Source: Phytoseiulus persimilis
Lineage: Eukaryota > Arthropoda > Arachnida > Mesostigmata > Phytoseiidae
Length of the DNA stretch: 64,000 bases
Assembly (NCBI GenBank): GCA_037576195.1
Contig: CM075102.1
Span: forward strand, 29,570,745 to 29,634,744
Direction of reading: 5' to 3'
Of this stretch, positions 13,539 to 24,378 are shown one piece after another (the stretch's first letter is position 1; each line of letters begins with the position of its first letter). The position numbers and the translations under genes are program-made. Below the pieces are notes generated by a model. It worked only from the letters and a program-made list of their open reading frames with translations. It made no database searches and had not been told where the DNA came from.

Positions 13539-14106
13539 TTCCGATGAAATTAAAACAAAACAGTTGTGTGGAGTGCACACAGGCGTACTCTCGAACAGCG
13601 AAATCACCCAGACTAGTGTAGAGCCCACAGTTGTCGGTCTCCTTAGACGCGCTGCCGTGAAACAAGGTTCGACTCGCTTCATCGTCAACCAGAATGACTC
13701 TCAAACGCTCGTTCCTCTCGATGTGGAGATGGAAAGCAGGCTACGACACCTCGGTCGGAGTTCGGTTCTCGTGGTCTGTTTCCCTCCGACGATTCCCCTC
13801 GAACGGCCGATGAGAGAGTTTTCGAGAGTAATGTTGCCCGTCACTTGGCGCACCATATATTTCCACTATGCTATTTCGGAAACACTCAGCTCACGAGGCT
13901 TCGAAACAGAGCCCCTGTTTCCAGCAAAACTCCGACCGACATCTGCTGTACGCCCAGAGTTCCTCCGAACGGGGAACGTTGAGAGCTCTCGGCCATGCTC
14001 CAGTTCTGAACCGAACGAAACAACATCAGGGATCAACTCGCCGGTATCGCTCATTCCTTCAACGGAAAAGCTGGGTGTACGGACTGGAAAATCTACGTGG
14101 ATATGA
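13405..14106 (+). CDS. Unassigned long open frame overlapping the previous one (233 codons)
   Basis: A second long frame, one base-phase away, overlapping the end of the 12738 frame. Segments such as FIVNQNDSQTLVPLDVEMES read like folded protein, but no family is recognised. Two adjacent long frames in different phases could mean an intron joining them, a shifted old gene, or local depletion of stop codons. On present evidence I do not claim a gene. Confidence 0.25.
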   Translation: MKSKLCEQTPVRLVTGCSRNPGYPIEGNTGAVSSLFGYIIVMTSNSDEIKTKQLCGVHTGVLSNSEITQTSVEPTVVGLLRRAAVKQGSTRFIVNQNDSQTLVPLDVEMESRLRHLGRSSVLVVCFPPTIPLERPMREFSRVMLPVTWRTIYFHYAISETLSSRGFETEPLFPAKLRPTSAVRPEFLRTGNVESSRPCSSSEPNETTSGINSPVSLIPSTEKLGVRTGKSTWI

Positions 14107-17100
14107 CTCGGTCCTGCTCGAAAGCTTTCGAAGCTCCACAGGCAAACTCCGTAGGTCGTTCGGGATTCAGTTCACGGAATGAACATCGGATTAAGGCGCT
14201 CTATATTGCTGGACGACAATGAACAATCGCAGAACTTGAAGCAACACCTTCGATCCGGGGGTCAGAGGATTGATCTAGAATTAGAACTCGTTCCCTTGGA
14301 TCGGCACGGGAACAATTGGACCTCGAAAGAGCGAGGTCGCGCTTTTTCAACCATTTTGCGGGGAATCAGGACTGCCTTGAGCACTTTTTGATGACACCTT
14401 TGCCTGATCTTTCTCGTCACGACGCCTCCATAGTCCTTATTCTAATCAACGCCGCAGTCGAAGCGGTCGGCGAAACCGATTCTCGTGACCATTGTATCCT
14501 GCGGTGAGCAATGAATGACCACAGCTTCCCAATGGATGAATACGGGCGCACCCGTCTCCACGCGACTCGCTCGGTATCAATTCCCCGAGACTCTCGGTGC
14601 GAAAAACCGGCGCCGATACCAGCAGGGAATCCTACGCCCAGAAAACGCAGAAGTGAGCACGCAGTCTCCCCGTTGAAAGGGTGAAGCAGGGAGGGAAGCG
14701 AACAGGCAGGCAACGCGTTGTTTTAGCGCGAAACGATGACCTTGAGATCGCTGTTAAGCAAGTGGACGGCCGACCACGAGCGTGTGGACAAACGGGAGAA
14801 ACGAGCAACCAACCATCCGAGCACCACCCGTTGTTGCGCAGATGAAGAAGCTCTTTGTCGGTGAACTTACTTCAAAGTACTGCGTCAGAAATGAAACCAG
14901 CGGGATTCTTTCGCTCGGACGACTGTATTCCGGTTCGCTCGGTGCCTCGTTGGCTGCTTGGTTCGTTAGTCTGTCCTCCCCTCTTTTGGGGCGCCCGGTA
15001 ACAAGGTGCGCGATGCCAGCGTTGGGACTGCTACGCAGCACCACGACAAGGAATGCTGGAGCACGTGGTCAACACGAGAAAAGCAGAGCGAGAGCTGGCG
15101 TCAGATGATCGGAAATACGAGTCAGAAGCGAAACGAAGGTTCTTAGCGAAGTCAAAAAACGAATGCACCAAAACTAGCTGACTTCCACGTGTCAAAGAAA
15201 CTGTATAGCTCTCAACCAACTGTCGAAGAACATCGATCTTCAGTTGTTCTCTTTGACGAACAGCTCAGCCACGATCTCAGCTTTCACAACTAATGTATGA
15301 TGGATGCATCACACCAGGTTCTGAGTTCAGGGCGGAAAGTATTCGCGATGACGGGTTCACAGCATATTCTGCGGGGTTTTCTCCTCTCCAACGAGAACTT
15401 AATTCCAATAAATAGAGGCTTGACTTTGCCTTAGTCCGTTATAATCACCGTAGAAGCGTTTCACTCCAATGAGCATCCTACGTAATATAATTACATTTGG
15501 ATGATGGGTACAGTTCTGCTGTTGGTCATTGCCTCGGAAATCGTAGGTCGCGAGTCGACATCCGCTCCGTGCGCGTCGCCGCGTTCGGAATGAACATTAC
15601 ATCCGCTACACACGCTCAGACCATTGGGTGAAACAACAGCCCGGAGAGCGCTACCGAGTACGGGAGAGTAGTCCCAAGTCGAATTTCAGGATTCAATCGA
15701 ACTACCGTCTGAAGTTTTAACTGAACTAATTTTAGCCTCTAAACGCTCATGTGGCGCAACTAGAGCAATCCAAACGGCCCGATTGCTCGTAGAAACGTGC
15801 ACGCGAATTGTTCAGAGCTCCATCATTGGGACATGGAGGAAACTCGGCAATTCAGAATGAACGGTGATGGAGAGTTTCAGAACAGATATTCGATTCTCCG
15901 CCCGTGATACCAGATATTCAACCCAGGATACCGTCCCTGCATGCTCAGAGATGCAATCGAAGGAAGCGAGACCTCATCGCTGAAGAACAAATGCAGACGC
16001 CAAAAAGCATCGATCTATAACACAGCGGGGCCCGATGAATCGCTTGGAAAGCGAACGAAAATGCAACGCGCTGAAAACTGACACGAGTTCACGAAATTCT
16101 GCTTTCCTGTCCACATGTTACCTTTTCCGCATCTATTCCGAGCCTTAAGACCGGTTGCATGCGTCAGCAGATACTCATTGCGGGAAGTTTTGGATTCCGC
16201 TCTGACGAGCTCACTTCCGCCAGCTAAAAGATAGGATCGAACTTGTTCGCGACGAGCAATCAACGCCTCATAATCGAGAGACCGAGTGGCGAGACGAATG
16301 GAAGAAGATCTACCAAGAAGGTCCGAGATCTCATTCAAGATTAGAGCCGTTATTCATCTCTCCTCAGCTGCTCATTCAATCTAGAGCACTTCACACTCGG
16401 CGCTAGTCAGGCGCTTCGCGAGCTGCTCATTTCCAGAAGTGTTTGTTCGGATTTCCGATCCGGTTGCTTCGATAGCGCTGGGAAGAGAGGAAGCTGAGGA
16501 GAGAGGCCCGGGTGATACAATTCCAGCAAACAACCTGTTCACTGGGTAGCGACACGAGCTTTTTTCTCTCCCAGCCTGAATAATCATCATTATCAGCGAA
16601 CGGAACAGGCTGATGGTGAGAGCCCCAGCTGTGGTCTCAGCTCGAATCTCGAGTCGAACTCGAGTTGGGCGACTATCTCGAAGTTGCCTGCTTCCTACGT
16701 CGAAAGTTAACGAGAGAAATCTGCAGCACAGGTTATCAGGCGAGGCGCGGAAAACCCCGCTTGATGCGCAAACGTTGAGAGTCCTGGGAGTCCTAACCAC
16801 AAATATCCTGACGGCTTTCAAGAGCTGTGAGAGTCCGGGATCCTTTTGTGCTGAGCTTTTTATCGATTGTTGACAGTTGGTCGCGCCGTTGAAACAAAAA
16901 AACTAGAACGGCGTCTCCACGCCGTCGTCGAGTGACCCAACCACCTCTATGATTTGTTTACGTTGTCCTCGGTTTCACTCAGCGTACCAAAGGCAAAGTT
17001 GTAATAATTTTAGTGCCGAAGCCTTCGGAAGAGATAAGGAATCGCTGTCCAGCTCGTTGAAATCCATACTACTTGAGAATCGTTATCGTTCACGCACATA

Positions 17101-17723
17101 TCTGCTGCCCATCGAAGCAGACGGTATAATTATCAGCCAAATCCCTCGTCGAACGCGATGAACTCATCCTGGAGCGGGGGCCTTCAGCACAGATCGCCTG
17201 GATTGGACTCTAAAGCCTCGTCTCTGAGAGAGTCGACTCTATCTCGCGCCGTGTTTCCGCGGTGATTTCGGCTAACGCGCCCTCGAATCGATGGGAACGG
17301 CCTCAGTTTGAACAAGATTCTGTGACCGACCGCACGGACGGCATCGAGTTGGTCTAGAGCACGCTTTGTTGGAGCCACCGAGAGTTCCCTGATTTGTGTT
17401 GTTACGCGAGAACCGAATGTCTTAATCGCTCAACGGGACTCCCCCTAAACGATCGTGATCGAGTCAGTCTCTCTAACTGACCGACCAAGCAGTAAAGCCG
17501 TGACAGGCGCGGCGTATTTCTGGAATAAACTCCCGGGTCAACAACCCTTAGCCTCGAAGCGCGTTCCTAGTCACCAAAGACGAGTTGAGCACAAGTTTCT
17601 CTCGACGGCGTCCGGTAGCTCGTTCGAGATCGACATGCCAATAGATCATGGAAGCAAAATGAGCTGAACAATCAGCCTAGAAGACAGTTTGCATTGAGCT
17701 CTGTAAAATTCTCGAGGTCTCAC
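14107..17723. other. No gene recognised
   Basis: No domain found on either strand. Downstream exons of the minus-strand PHOSPHO-like gene should lie here if the gene is whole. I looked for its later landmarks (SDSNSVFI-like and GDGxND-like motifs) and did not find them. A minus frame at 16381-16821 (146 codons) has no recognisable content. Confidence 0.5.
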
Positions 17724-17887
17724 CTGGTGAGTATCTGTTCCGAATCTCTTCGGGAATCCTTCTCCCTGGTGCGAGTTTCACAATGTATGTATCCGAGTTG
17801 GCATCAATGAGCGTGTGATCGAAATCGACAGCGACGAGGATTTTATTGCACAATGGAATGCCTCCCGCAAGACGGATACGCCGACCC
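17724..17887 (-). CDS. PHOSPHO1/PHOSPHO2-type phosphatase, single recognisable exon (partial)
   Basis: Haloacid-dehalogenase phosphatase of the PHOSPHO family. Known members remove phosphate from phosphoethanolamine and phosphocholine, or from pyridoxal phosphate. The exon has a strong acceptor (polypyrimidine then GCAG) and a donor of AG followed by GTGAGA. It encodes KILVAVDFDHTLIDANSDTY, followed by a segment ending in RIPEEIRNRYSPG. DFDHTLID is the HAD motif I (DxDxT; the first Asp is the nucleophile), and the NSDT block after it is typical of PHOSPHO proteins. The exon starts in phase 2 and ends in phase 1, so coding exons are needed on both sides. I found neither the start-codon exon (above 17890) nor the later exons carrying motifs II-III. 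It may be part of a whole gene with hard-to-see exons, or an isolated leftover. Confidence 0.75.
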
Positions 17888-19911
17888 CTGCAACGGAAAA
17901 AACACCTCAGTGATTGGCGAAGCCAAAGGAAAAACATGTCTTAAGTGCAACATCTCTATCGAAACGGCCGTCAAGTTCAGGAATCGACGTCTGAGAGCGA
18001 CTCGGTCAATTTCTCTGCTCTCTATTTGAGTCATTCGTTACATCAGATACATCCGGCAGAGTGTCGTCTGAGGACTCCGAGTCGGGAGTTTGCGATGGAA
18101 CATAGGATCTGGTCGTCGATAGCAACCGTAACAAAAAAAAGTTACAGGATCATGGCTCCCTCATTGGGCTCGAGACGCTGATGCTGGTCAGCTCCGCTCA
18201 ACGGCCCCTAGAATCCGATACCAACACTGATCACGGAAGCAGATTTCTCTCGGTAGTTTCAACGACTGGTTCTACGCCTGGTACCGGTACCCCGGGTAAT
18301 CATACCGCATCCTGACAAGCTGGGTACATCGAAGCGAGGTGATCGTATGGCAAAGCTATTGAGAACCAAAGGAGAATCGAAAAGAGGGAATACGAACAAC
18401 ACATTGGGAAAGAAATTTCAAAGAAATTAAGCCTCGGAGCTGGCCGTGCCCAGTAGAGCTGGTAGAGCTGCTGCAACTTGAGCGATGTCACTACGCGACA
18501 GACACACGCAGATATTCAGGGAGCTTCCTGAGCGAACCGAATAAAATTATCGGAATCGAATACGGTCCGCTACCTATTCTTGGCAGCGTTAGAACCAATG
18601 ATCCAGTTTTTCTGGAAGAACTCTTATCAAGACAGATTTTCGCTGCACGATCAAATGCACTTCATTCAACGCTTTCGAACCCTTCCACACTTGAATCGTT
18701 CAAAGCTGTAAAGACGCACGAGAGCCAAAGAACGAGCAAGGAAATGTCCGCAACATTCTCGACGGAATCGGGGAGCCTGTTTGGATGGCATGCGTGGGAT
18801 CGATGGACATACGGTTGTGGTTCTAGCAGTAAAGACGACGCGACCACAGGATGACACGGTTTTGATCCACCACTACACGCCGCTACCCCTGCCACCTGGA
18901 GCTACCATTCAGCTGGGCGCTTCGTCGATACTCTCGGGGCGCGATCTGTTGGGATTTCACGTCAAGAGCGAACCGAAAGTTAGATCTCTTTTTGATTTCC
19001 AATCTGCCCTGAAGACGACCCCGATCAGGAGTCTCAGCGTCTCATGGCAACGCCACTCGAGCTTCATTCGCGTAGGGAACTACTCAGCTATCATGGGAAC
19101 AATGGCGGAAGCCAGCCACTAGACTCGTATCGTTATGTGTATGATCCATATAACCGATGATACTCGCCCGATGTACTATCGTCACAGCCGACTCTCAGTT
19201 TTCACCGGGCGCGAAGAATCATCCAAGATGCGAGAGTCAGATTCTATATGGACTCAGAGAAAGTGACCATCGGTATCACGTAATGCAAACAAATCTTTGC
19301 ACAGCTTTCCTTCGTCTGTTTTCGGAGCGTTATCTCCTTGTGTGCATCAGTTGCAAAGTACAAGGTCTTCATTAGAACCGCCGTCGCAACAGCTCAAGGA
19401 CGCCAGAAGTATGTTTTCATTCTTGTCGAGTTAATTTCTGAATTCTTGTCCAGTTCAGAAGGAAGATAACGTGGTAAAATCGGAATCTATCAACGAGGGG
19501 ATTATGTCACTCGGTCACCACACGCGTTGAAATCAAGGGAAGCGCAGCCAATGAGCAGTTAACTTTTTGCTCGAATCAGGCCTATGGCGACGAGCGAAAC
19601 GTTCTAGCGGCTCCAGAACGCCGGTCGGAAGACACGAAGAATGCTCGCGACTGTTGATCGACGAACATACGGCCGATCTAACCATCCATATGTTTATCTT
19701 TGGGTGATGCCGGAAAGGCCTCTCAAGACGGCAGTCGCAAAGAAGAATCCATGAGAGATTCAAACGGACCGTCTTTCACGGAGAGTCACAGTAATGACCA
19801 CGAGGCAGATCATTGATTTGTTTTCGAGACTTCTGGGAGCAAGCTATCCGAAGCTTGCCCAGCAAAGTCGGATTAGGGTCGTTCTCACAGTTCTCATTCT
19901 GCTGTCAACAG
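17888..19911. other. No gene recognised
   Basis: The 5' exon of the PHOSPHO-like gene is expected here on the minus strand but was not located. On the plus strand, 18363-18854 is open for 163 codons without an early Met. It includes IGIEYGPLPILGSVRTNDP, but open stretches of this length are expected by chance a few times per window, so it is not called. Confidence 0.4.
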
Positions 19912-20076
19912 GGCCCTCAGAAAAGAAGCTTTCGCTGTCGGGGAAAAGCAGACTCAGTCCAGTTCAGCGATTGAAATTAATGGAAACTGCCCTTCGGAAA
20001 CTCCAGGGTCAATGGCAGACTGGGAGAGATTCGTCCTCGTATTCCATTACACCACTGCTCAACGAAGCAGTACTTG
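19912..20076 (+). CDS. Orphan internal exon, protein unknown
   Basis: A 165-bp candidate exon with a very good acceptor (long pyrimidine tract ending in CAACAG) and a GTAAGA donor. It is open throughout and phase 1 at both ends, so it could be skipped without changing frame. The 54 complete codons include SPVQRLKLMETALRKLQGQW, a probable amphipathic helix, with Ser/Lys-rich flanks. I recognise no family, and partner exons were not found within a few kilobases. Splice sites and phase symmetry are the only support. Confidence 0.35.
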
Positions 20077-23000
20077 GTAAGAAAGAGTGTCGTCCTCTCT
20101 GTCGCGTTCAGCGGCAGCTGAACAGACCACTGTTGCAAAGTACGAAAAACACTGTATCGAGTGTCTTCCGACGCACTGCGTACATCGCGCAGGAGCTCTC
20201 GCGCTGACAAAGGCTTCGGGTACTGTGCGCGGAGATCTTTCCCAAGCTGCCACACGGGAACGAACGCTCCGCGGGAAGAAAACCTGACGCACTCCACGGA
20301 ATGACAACGAGACCATGACAACGACTATGACCGCGCGCTTCGTCCGCGAGCGCGACATTCATCAGAGATATGTTGGAGGAATCTGCTCATGGAAATTATT
20401 CTCGACGAGCTCCCCTCTAAGAATATTGGAACATGCGCGAGACATTCGTGGAACTCACAGAACCATGACGAGCTGTAGATGACTGTGTCGCTCTCCGGGA
20501 GAAAACTTCAAACTCCCTGAACAACGACGATCTGCGATGGGATATCCGGGAACTGGCAATAGGCTGCTGAGCACATGAGAATACGACAACTGTGAGTGAA
20601 AGTTTCGTGGATACCAGCGTTTATGGTGACACTTCCGGCGACAACATCTACAAGCATAAACGCAGCTACAGCGGTAATTGCTCGGTGGAACGCTGAACGG
20701 TAACCTGCGTGCTATAAGAGCAACGATTATTTTCTTTTGTGTTTCCCTACCCTTGCCTTGGTGGCGAGGGCGCCGTCAAAGTCACAACAAGAGAGAGAAA
20801 GGGTCAAGGATGAGAGACTCGCGGGTGGATTCAAAGTCGAATCTGGTTGACTGTATCATCGATCCGCACAAAAGATACGCTATATAGGAGATTATACACC
20901 CGCGTGGAAATATGTGTTTCGGGGACAAATGCAGACAGATTATGTGATTGGCTCGGTGATCGACTCCGCCAAGGAGATTTCTGGGAGACTGGGTGCGCGC
21001 TCCGATTCTAAATCCACGAATTCTCATTGACAGCGATGAAGAACCTCGCGCGACGTGATTCAACGCACGAATCGAATCTCAGGCATGGCCCCTCGGCTAT
21101 CTTCCAGCGGAATCTTTCGGTGCTCCGTGCAAGCACCTACGTCGTTCGTTTGTCAACGCCTGCGGGTGGCTTATATCGGGAATCTGATAGGGAAACCTCC
21201 CCACATCCGCAGCCGTCCGGTGTCCATCATAGATGAACGGGGTCGGGTGAGATATACGAATTCGAGAAATGAGTTGAAGAGCACTCGATGGAAAAAGGGA
21301 CAAAGAACAACAGGTTTCGGGAGGAGCGTCGGAACTTTTTGAATACCGTGATTTTCGCCCTCGATTCTCGGTTTGGCATGATTCTGCTAGCTCTGTCTAA
21401 CAGTTATTTACGATTGAAAATCGCCCAAGATCCGTTCATGGCACAATGCTACAATTTTGAGGGGCGGCCTGCTTTACGTTTCCGAGAACCACCGTATCAG
21501 AAACAGCGACGTGCAATTGAGAGGAAAATCACCGCCTCGTCGCAATCTTCCCACTCTAGCGAAATTCCCGCACGGAATGGTTCCACCGGATTTAGGATCG
21601 TAAATTTTCACCCATGCACCGCAACTCGGTGACATGATCGGAGATAACACTGGTCGGCATCGGCAAGTGCAACCGATCATCAGAAGATGCATACATCCAC
21701 CATTCCTACCGACCATTCCCAGGGCCTATAGGAATAATTATGCGCTAATTAGGTCGGGAATTCCCCAACAGCCGAGAAGAGCGGAATGTCTCCATTGTTC
21801 CTCTCTTGGAAATCGGATTTCCCCTATCATTCCTCGATGGAAGCTCTTAACGTGATTTCTCTACTAATCTGCGGAACCCGACGGGCTCTCTCGGGTCCAT
21901 GGGAGTTCTCGTTAGTTCGTGGGTGATCTCCAAGAGGCGTTTCGATGAGTCCTCCGACTGAATCATTGGAATACTATGAGGGAGAACAGACGTTAGATTA
22001 CGCTTTGAATCAAAGCCGAGTCTGGAAAGCAAAGTCGATCATCTACGCATCTGATGCCGATAAGGACCAGGATCTTTCCCTATTTCGAGGTCGCATCGCT
22101 GGGAATTCTCTCCTAGCTCTGTTCCTGCAAGCTCCTCCTATCACTCACCTAACGCACCGAAGATGCCCCAACTAGGATGCTGGAGTACTGCCCCTCTGTC
22201 AAAGAGCAAAATGTTTCAAATTCGGCTTCCCCGAGGAGTTACGGGCCTCATTCTGAAGAAGACGCGATCTTGTCAAGAGGTCAGCTCTTGACGTCAAGGT
22301 TGAAACGATCGTTCGCCCTCATCACAGATCTTGGGCTAGAAATCTGGAGTTACCTAGCGTTTGAGCAGCCTCCAATCGCGCGTTGAGGCTCACACTTTCG
22401 AATCCGATCGCTTGACTTCACAAGTTTATCGATCACTTTTTCGGGAAAAATAAAAAAAAAAGGGAGCAATCTTTAGTGCAACCTGTAGTGCATGCTGGGC
22501 GACCCCGGGCGCGTGCTCTTCGCGTACCTGGGGCCTTCTCAGGTATCCAGGCTTCGTCCAGAGTTGTGCGCAGTTTTCCTTTCTAACATTCCGAGGCATT
22601 TTTCCATGCACAATTATAGGAGTGACAGCGCTCCAGCATCCCCAGACTTAGAGCTGAGGCAGACCTTCTGCTGGTGACCTTCCCATAAGGAAATTTCGTT
22701 TCGCGGCTGCAGCTCTGCGATACCTCTGCATCTTATGAGAAACCAAACTTTTTGCGAGGACTCAAAAGATGTCTGATCAGGGTCCGCCTTATAGGGAGGG
22801 TCGAAAGGAAGCAGATTTCCAGTCGTCGCAAAACCCTTGCTCGTTACTGCCTACGGAGATCTCCCGAATTTTCCTCCGTCGAGAGCTGTTTCTTTCGTGC
22901 TCCTCTAGGTGGTTCTCTTGTTTGAGAATGAGTTATATTACAGGGGAAGAATGGGCGATGAATCTGCATCTGTACTTTCAAAACCCAAGAGCTGTGGCGA

Positions 23001-23144
23001 AGTCAGCGGTCTTGGTTCTCTCACTCGACATCTCAGGAAAATTCCCCGCCTTCCTATAATTCCTTCCTCGATCTCGCCCGATGTTTGCCTCAACCAGGAT
23101 CCCATTTGTCTCCGACTGATTGTTCATTGAGACAGAGCACTTAA
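20077..23144. other. No gene recognised
   Basis: Only short scattered frames, none with a domain or a convincing exon pair. The frame at 21945-22175 (+) begins with an acidic, Tyr-rich stretch but has no detectable neighbours. Confidence 0.45.
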
Positions 23145-23852
23145 GACAATCAGGACCGAGCTCGGCTGCTGGCGGTTTCCCGGCCGGGGGCTAGTGACTG
23201 GCTACACGCGATCCCAGCGGACTGCCTGGGTACGAAGCTCGATGACCGTTCTGTCAGGATTTGCGTCGGACTCCGATTGGGTGCTAACCTGGTTGAGCTA
23301 CATCGGTGCGCATGTGGGGAGCCTGTTGGTTGCCTCGCCCGTCACGGCCTGTCTTACGCCCTATCGGCTGGTCGTCGATCGCGCCACGCTGCTCTAAACG
23401 ACACCCTCGGACGGGCTCTTCGTTCAGCCGGGATACCCTGCATGCTGGAGCCCTCTGGTCTCATGCCCGACGACGGAAGGCGGCCTGACGGCCTCACGCT
23501 CATTCCTTCCTCCAGGGGGAGGGCCCTCGTGTGGGATGCAACGGTGACCGACTCTCTGAGCCCTTCCCTGGTCGGTCCCGGTGCGTCCCGCGCAGGGTAC
23601 GCCGTTGCGAGGGCGGAGGCAGCAAAAATCAACAAGTATGCCGCGTTGACAAGCGGGTACCACTTCTCGCCGTTCGCATTCGAGACTATGGGTGGTCCCG
23701 GCTCCCACACCAGGACCCTGATTGCCCAGGTTGGGGAGGCCCTCGAGCGGGCAACGGGACACAAAAGACTGGCGCGCTTCTTGGCTCAGCGCCTCTCCTT
23801 GGATGTTCAGCGGGGCAACGCGACGTCGGTGCTGGGCACCATGAGCCGCTGA
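23145..23852 (+). mobile_element. Non-LTR (LINE) retrotransposon, 5'-truncated, C-terminal end of the reverse-transcriptase ORF
   Basis: Open for 235 codons from just after a TAA, with no start codon, as expected of a 5'-truncated copy. Landmarks: DWLHAIPADCLGTKLDD, a CAC...H zinc-knuckle remnant, GRRSRHAALNDTLGRALRSA, LEPSGL, then RPDGLTLIP and LVWDATVTD. RPDG...LVWD has the spacing of a PD-(D/E)xK restriction-like endonuclease core. The end reads LSLDVQRGNATSVLGTM. I know this C-terminal block from reverse transcriptases of chelicerates, molluscs and corals. The usual last knuckle cysteine (HGLSC) is Tyr here. Codon usage is clearly GC-richer than the neighbours, which fits an inserted element. 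The 3' UTR probably runs to about 23930; no poly(A) tail or target duplication was seen. The intact frame suggests a fairly recent insertion or purifying selection. Confidence 0.85.
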
Positions 23853-24035
23853 CTGGAGCCTAGTTGGCGGGGGACCTGAGATCCCCGACGTACACTGAGG
23901 GCTCATCTTTGGGCTGATTGATGCTAGTTCCAGAAAACTTGAGACAGAGTCGTTCAGGAATAACTATCGTGCTCGTTGAAGACAACGATTCAGCGATCAC
24001 ATCCGCGCGATTGCTTCTGCTTCTCTGCGCCCGTT

Positions 24036-24378
24036 AAGCTGGTCCGTGGTGTATATGGAAAATTACAAATGGGACTTGACACGACGCCGACAGGCTTAGC
24101 GCCGTTTACAGCATAAGGAGAGAAGTAGCAAGAAAGAAGTCAGACATTTGCTAATCGGAAATGAGCTCCCGATAACCGCACGGAAGTAATATTGAACGTG
24201 GAAGCTTCGCTTTCCTCGAGTGCCCAGCGGTTACCGGCGTGGAGAAGGGAGGTTTTAGTGGTGACACCACACTCCCGGGTCGATGGAACAATGGCTTCTA
24301 TCCCCGGGGTCCGAAGGGATTTCCTCCAACTCCAGATGATTGAGAAGAAAAAAAAAAAAAAAAAAGCTGGTCCGTGGT
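24036..24378 (+). mobile_element. Poly(A)-tailed retroposed insertion flanked by a 15-bp target-site duplication (SINE-like)
   Basis: The 15-mer AAGCTGGTCCGTGGT occurs at 24036-24050 and again, perfectly, at 24364-24378. The 313 bp between end in a run of 18 A (24348-24365; the last two belong to the repeat). The first copy follows GTT, giving TT/AA at the insertion point, the nick preference of apurinic-type LINE endonucleases. This is target-primed reverse transcription on the plus strand. Inside are a weak pol III box A-like GTGCCCAGCGG (24220-24230) and a box B-like GGGTCGATGGA (24277-24287), 46 bp apart. That hints at a tRNA-derived SINE whose head lies about 150 bp into the insert. A truncated LINE tail or a processed transcript are alternatives. 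The perfect duplication and long A-run indicate youth. Confidence 0.8.

Noticed and set aside
16015-17378. Minus-strand frames searched as possible later exons of the PHOSPHO-like gene
   Set aside because: None contains the SNS or GDGxND motifs of the family, or a phase-compatible junction with the 17724 donor.
18363-18854. 163-codon open stretch without an early Met
   Set aside because: Open stretches of this length are expected by chance a few times in 64 kb. A second frame in the same DNA looks equally protein-like.
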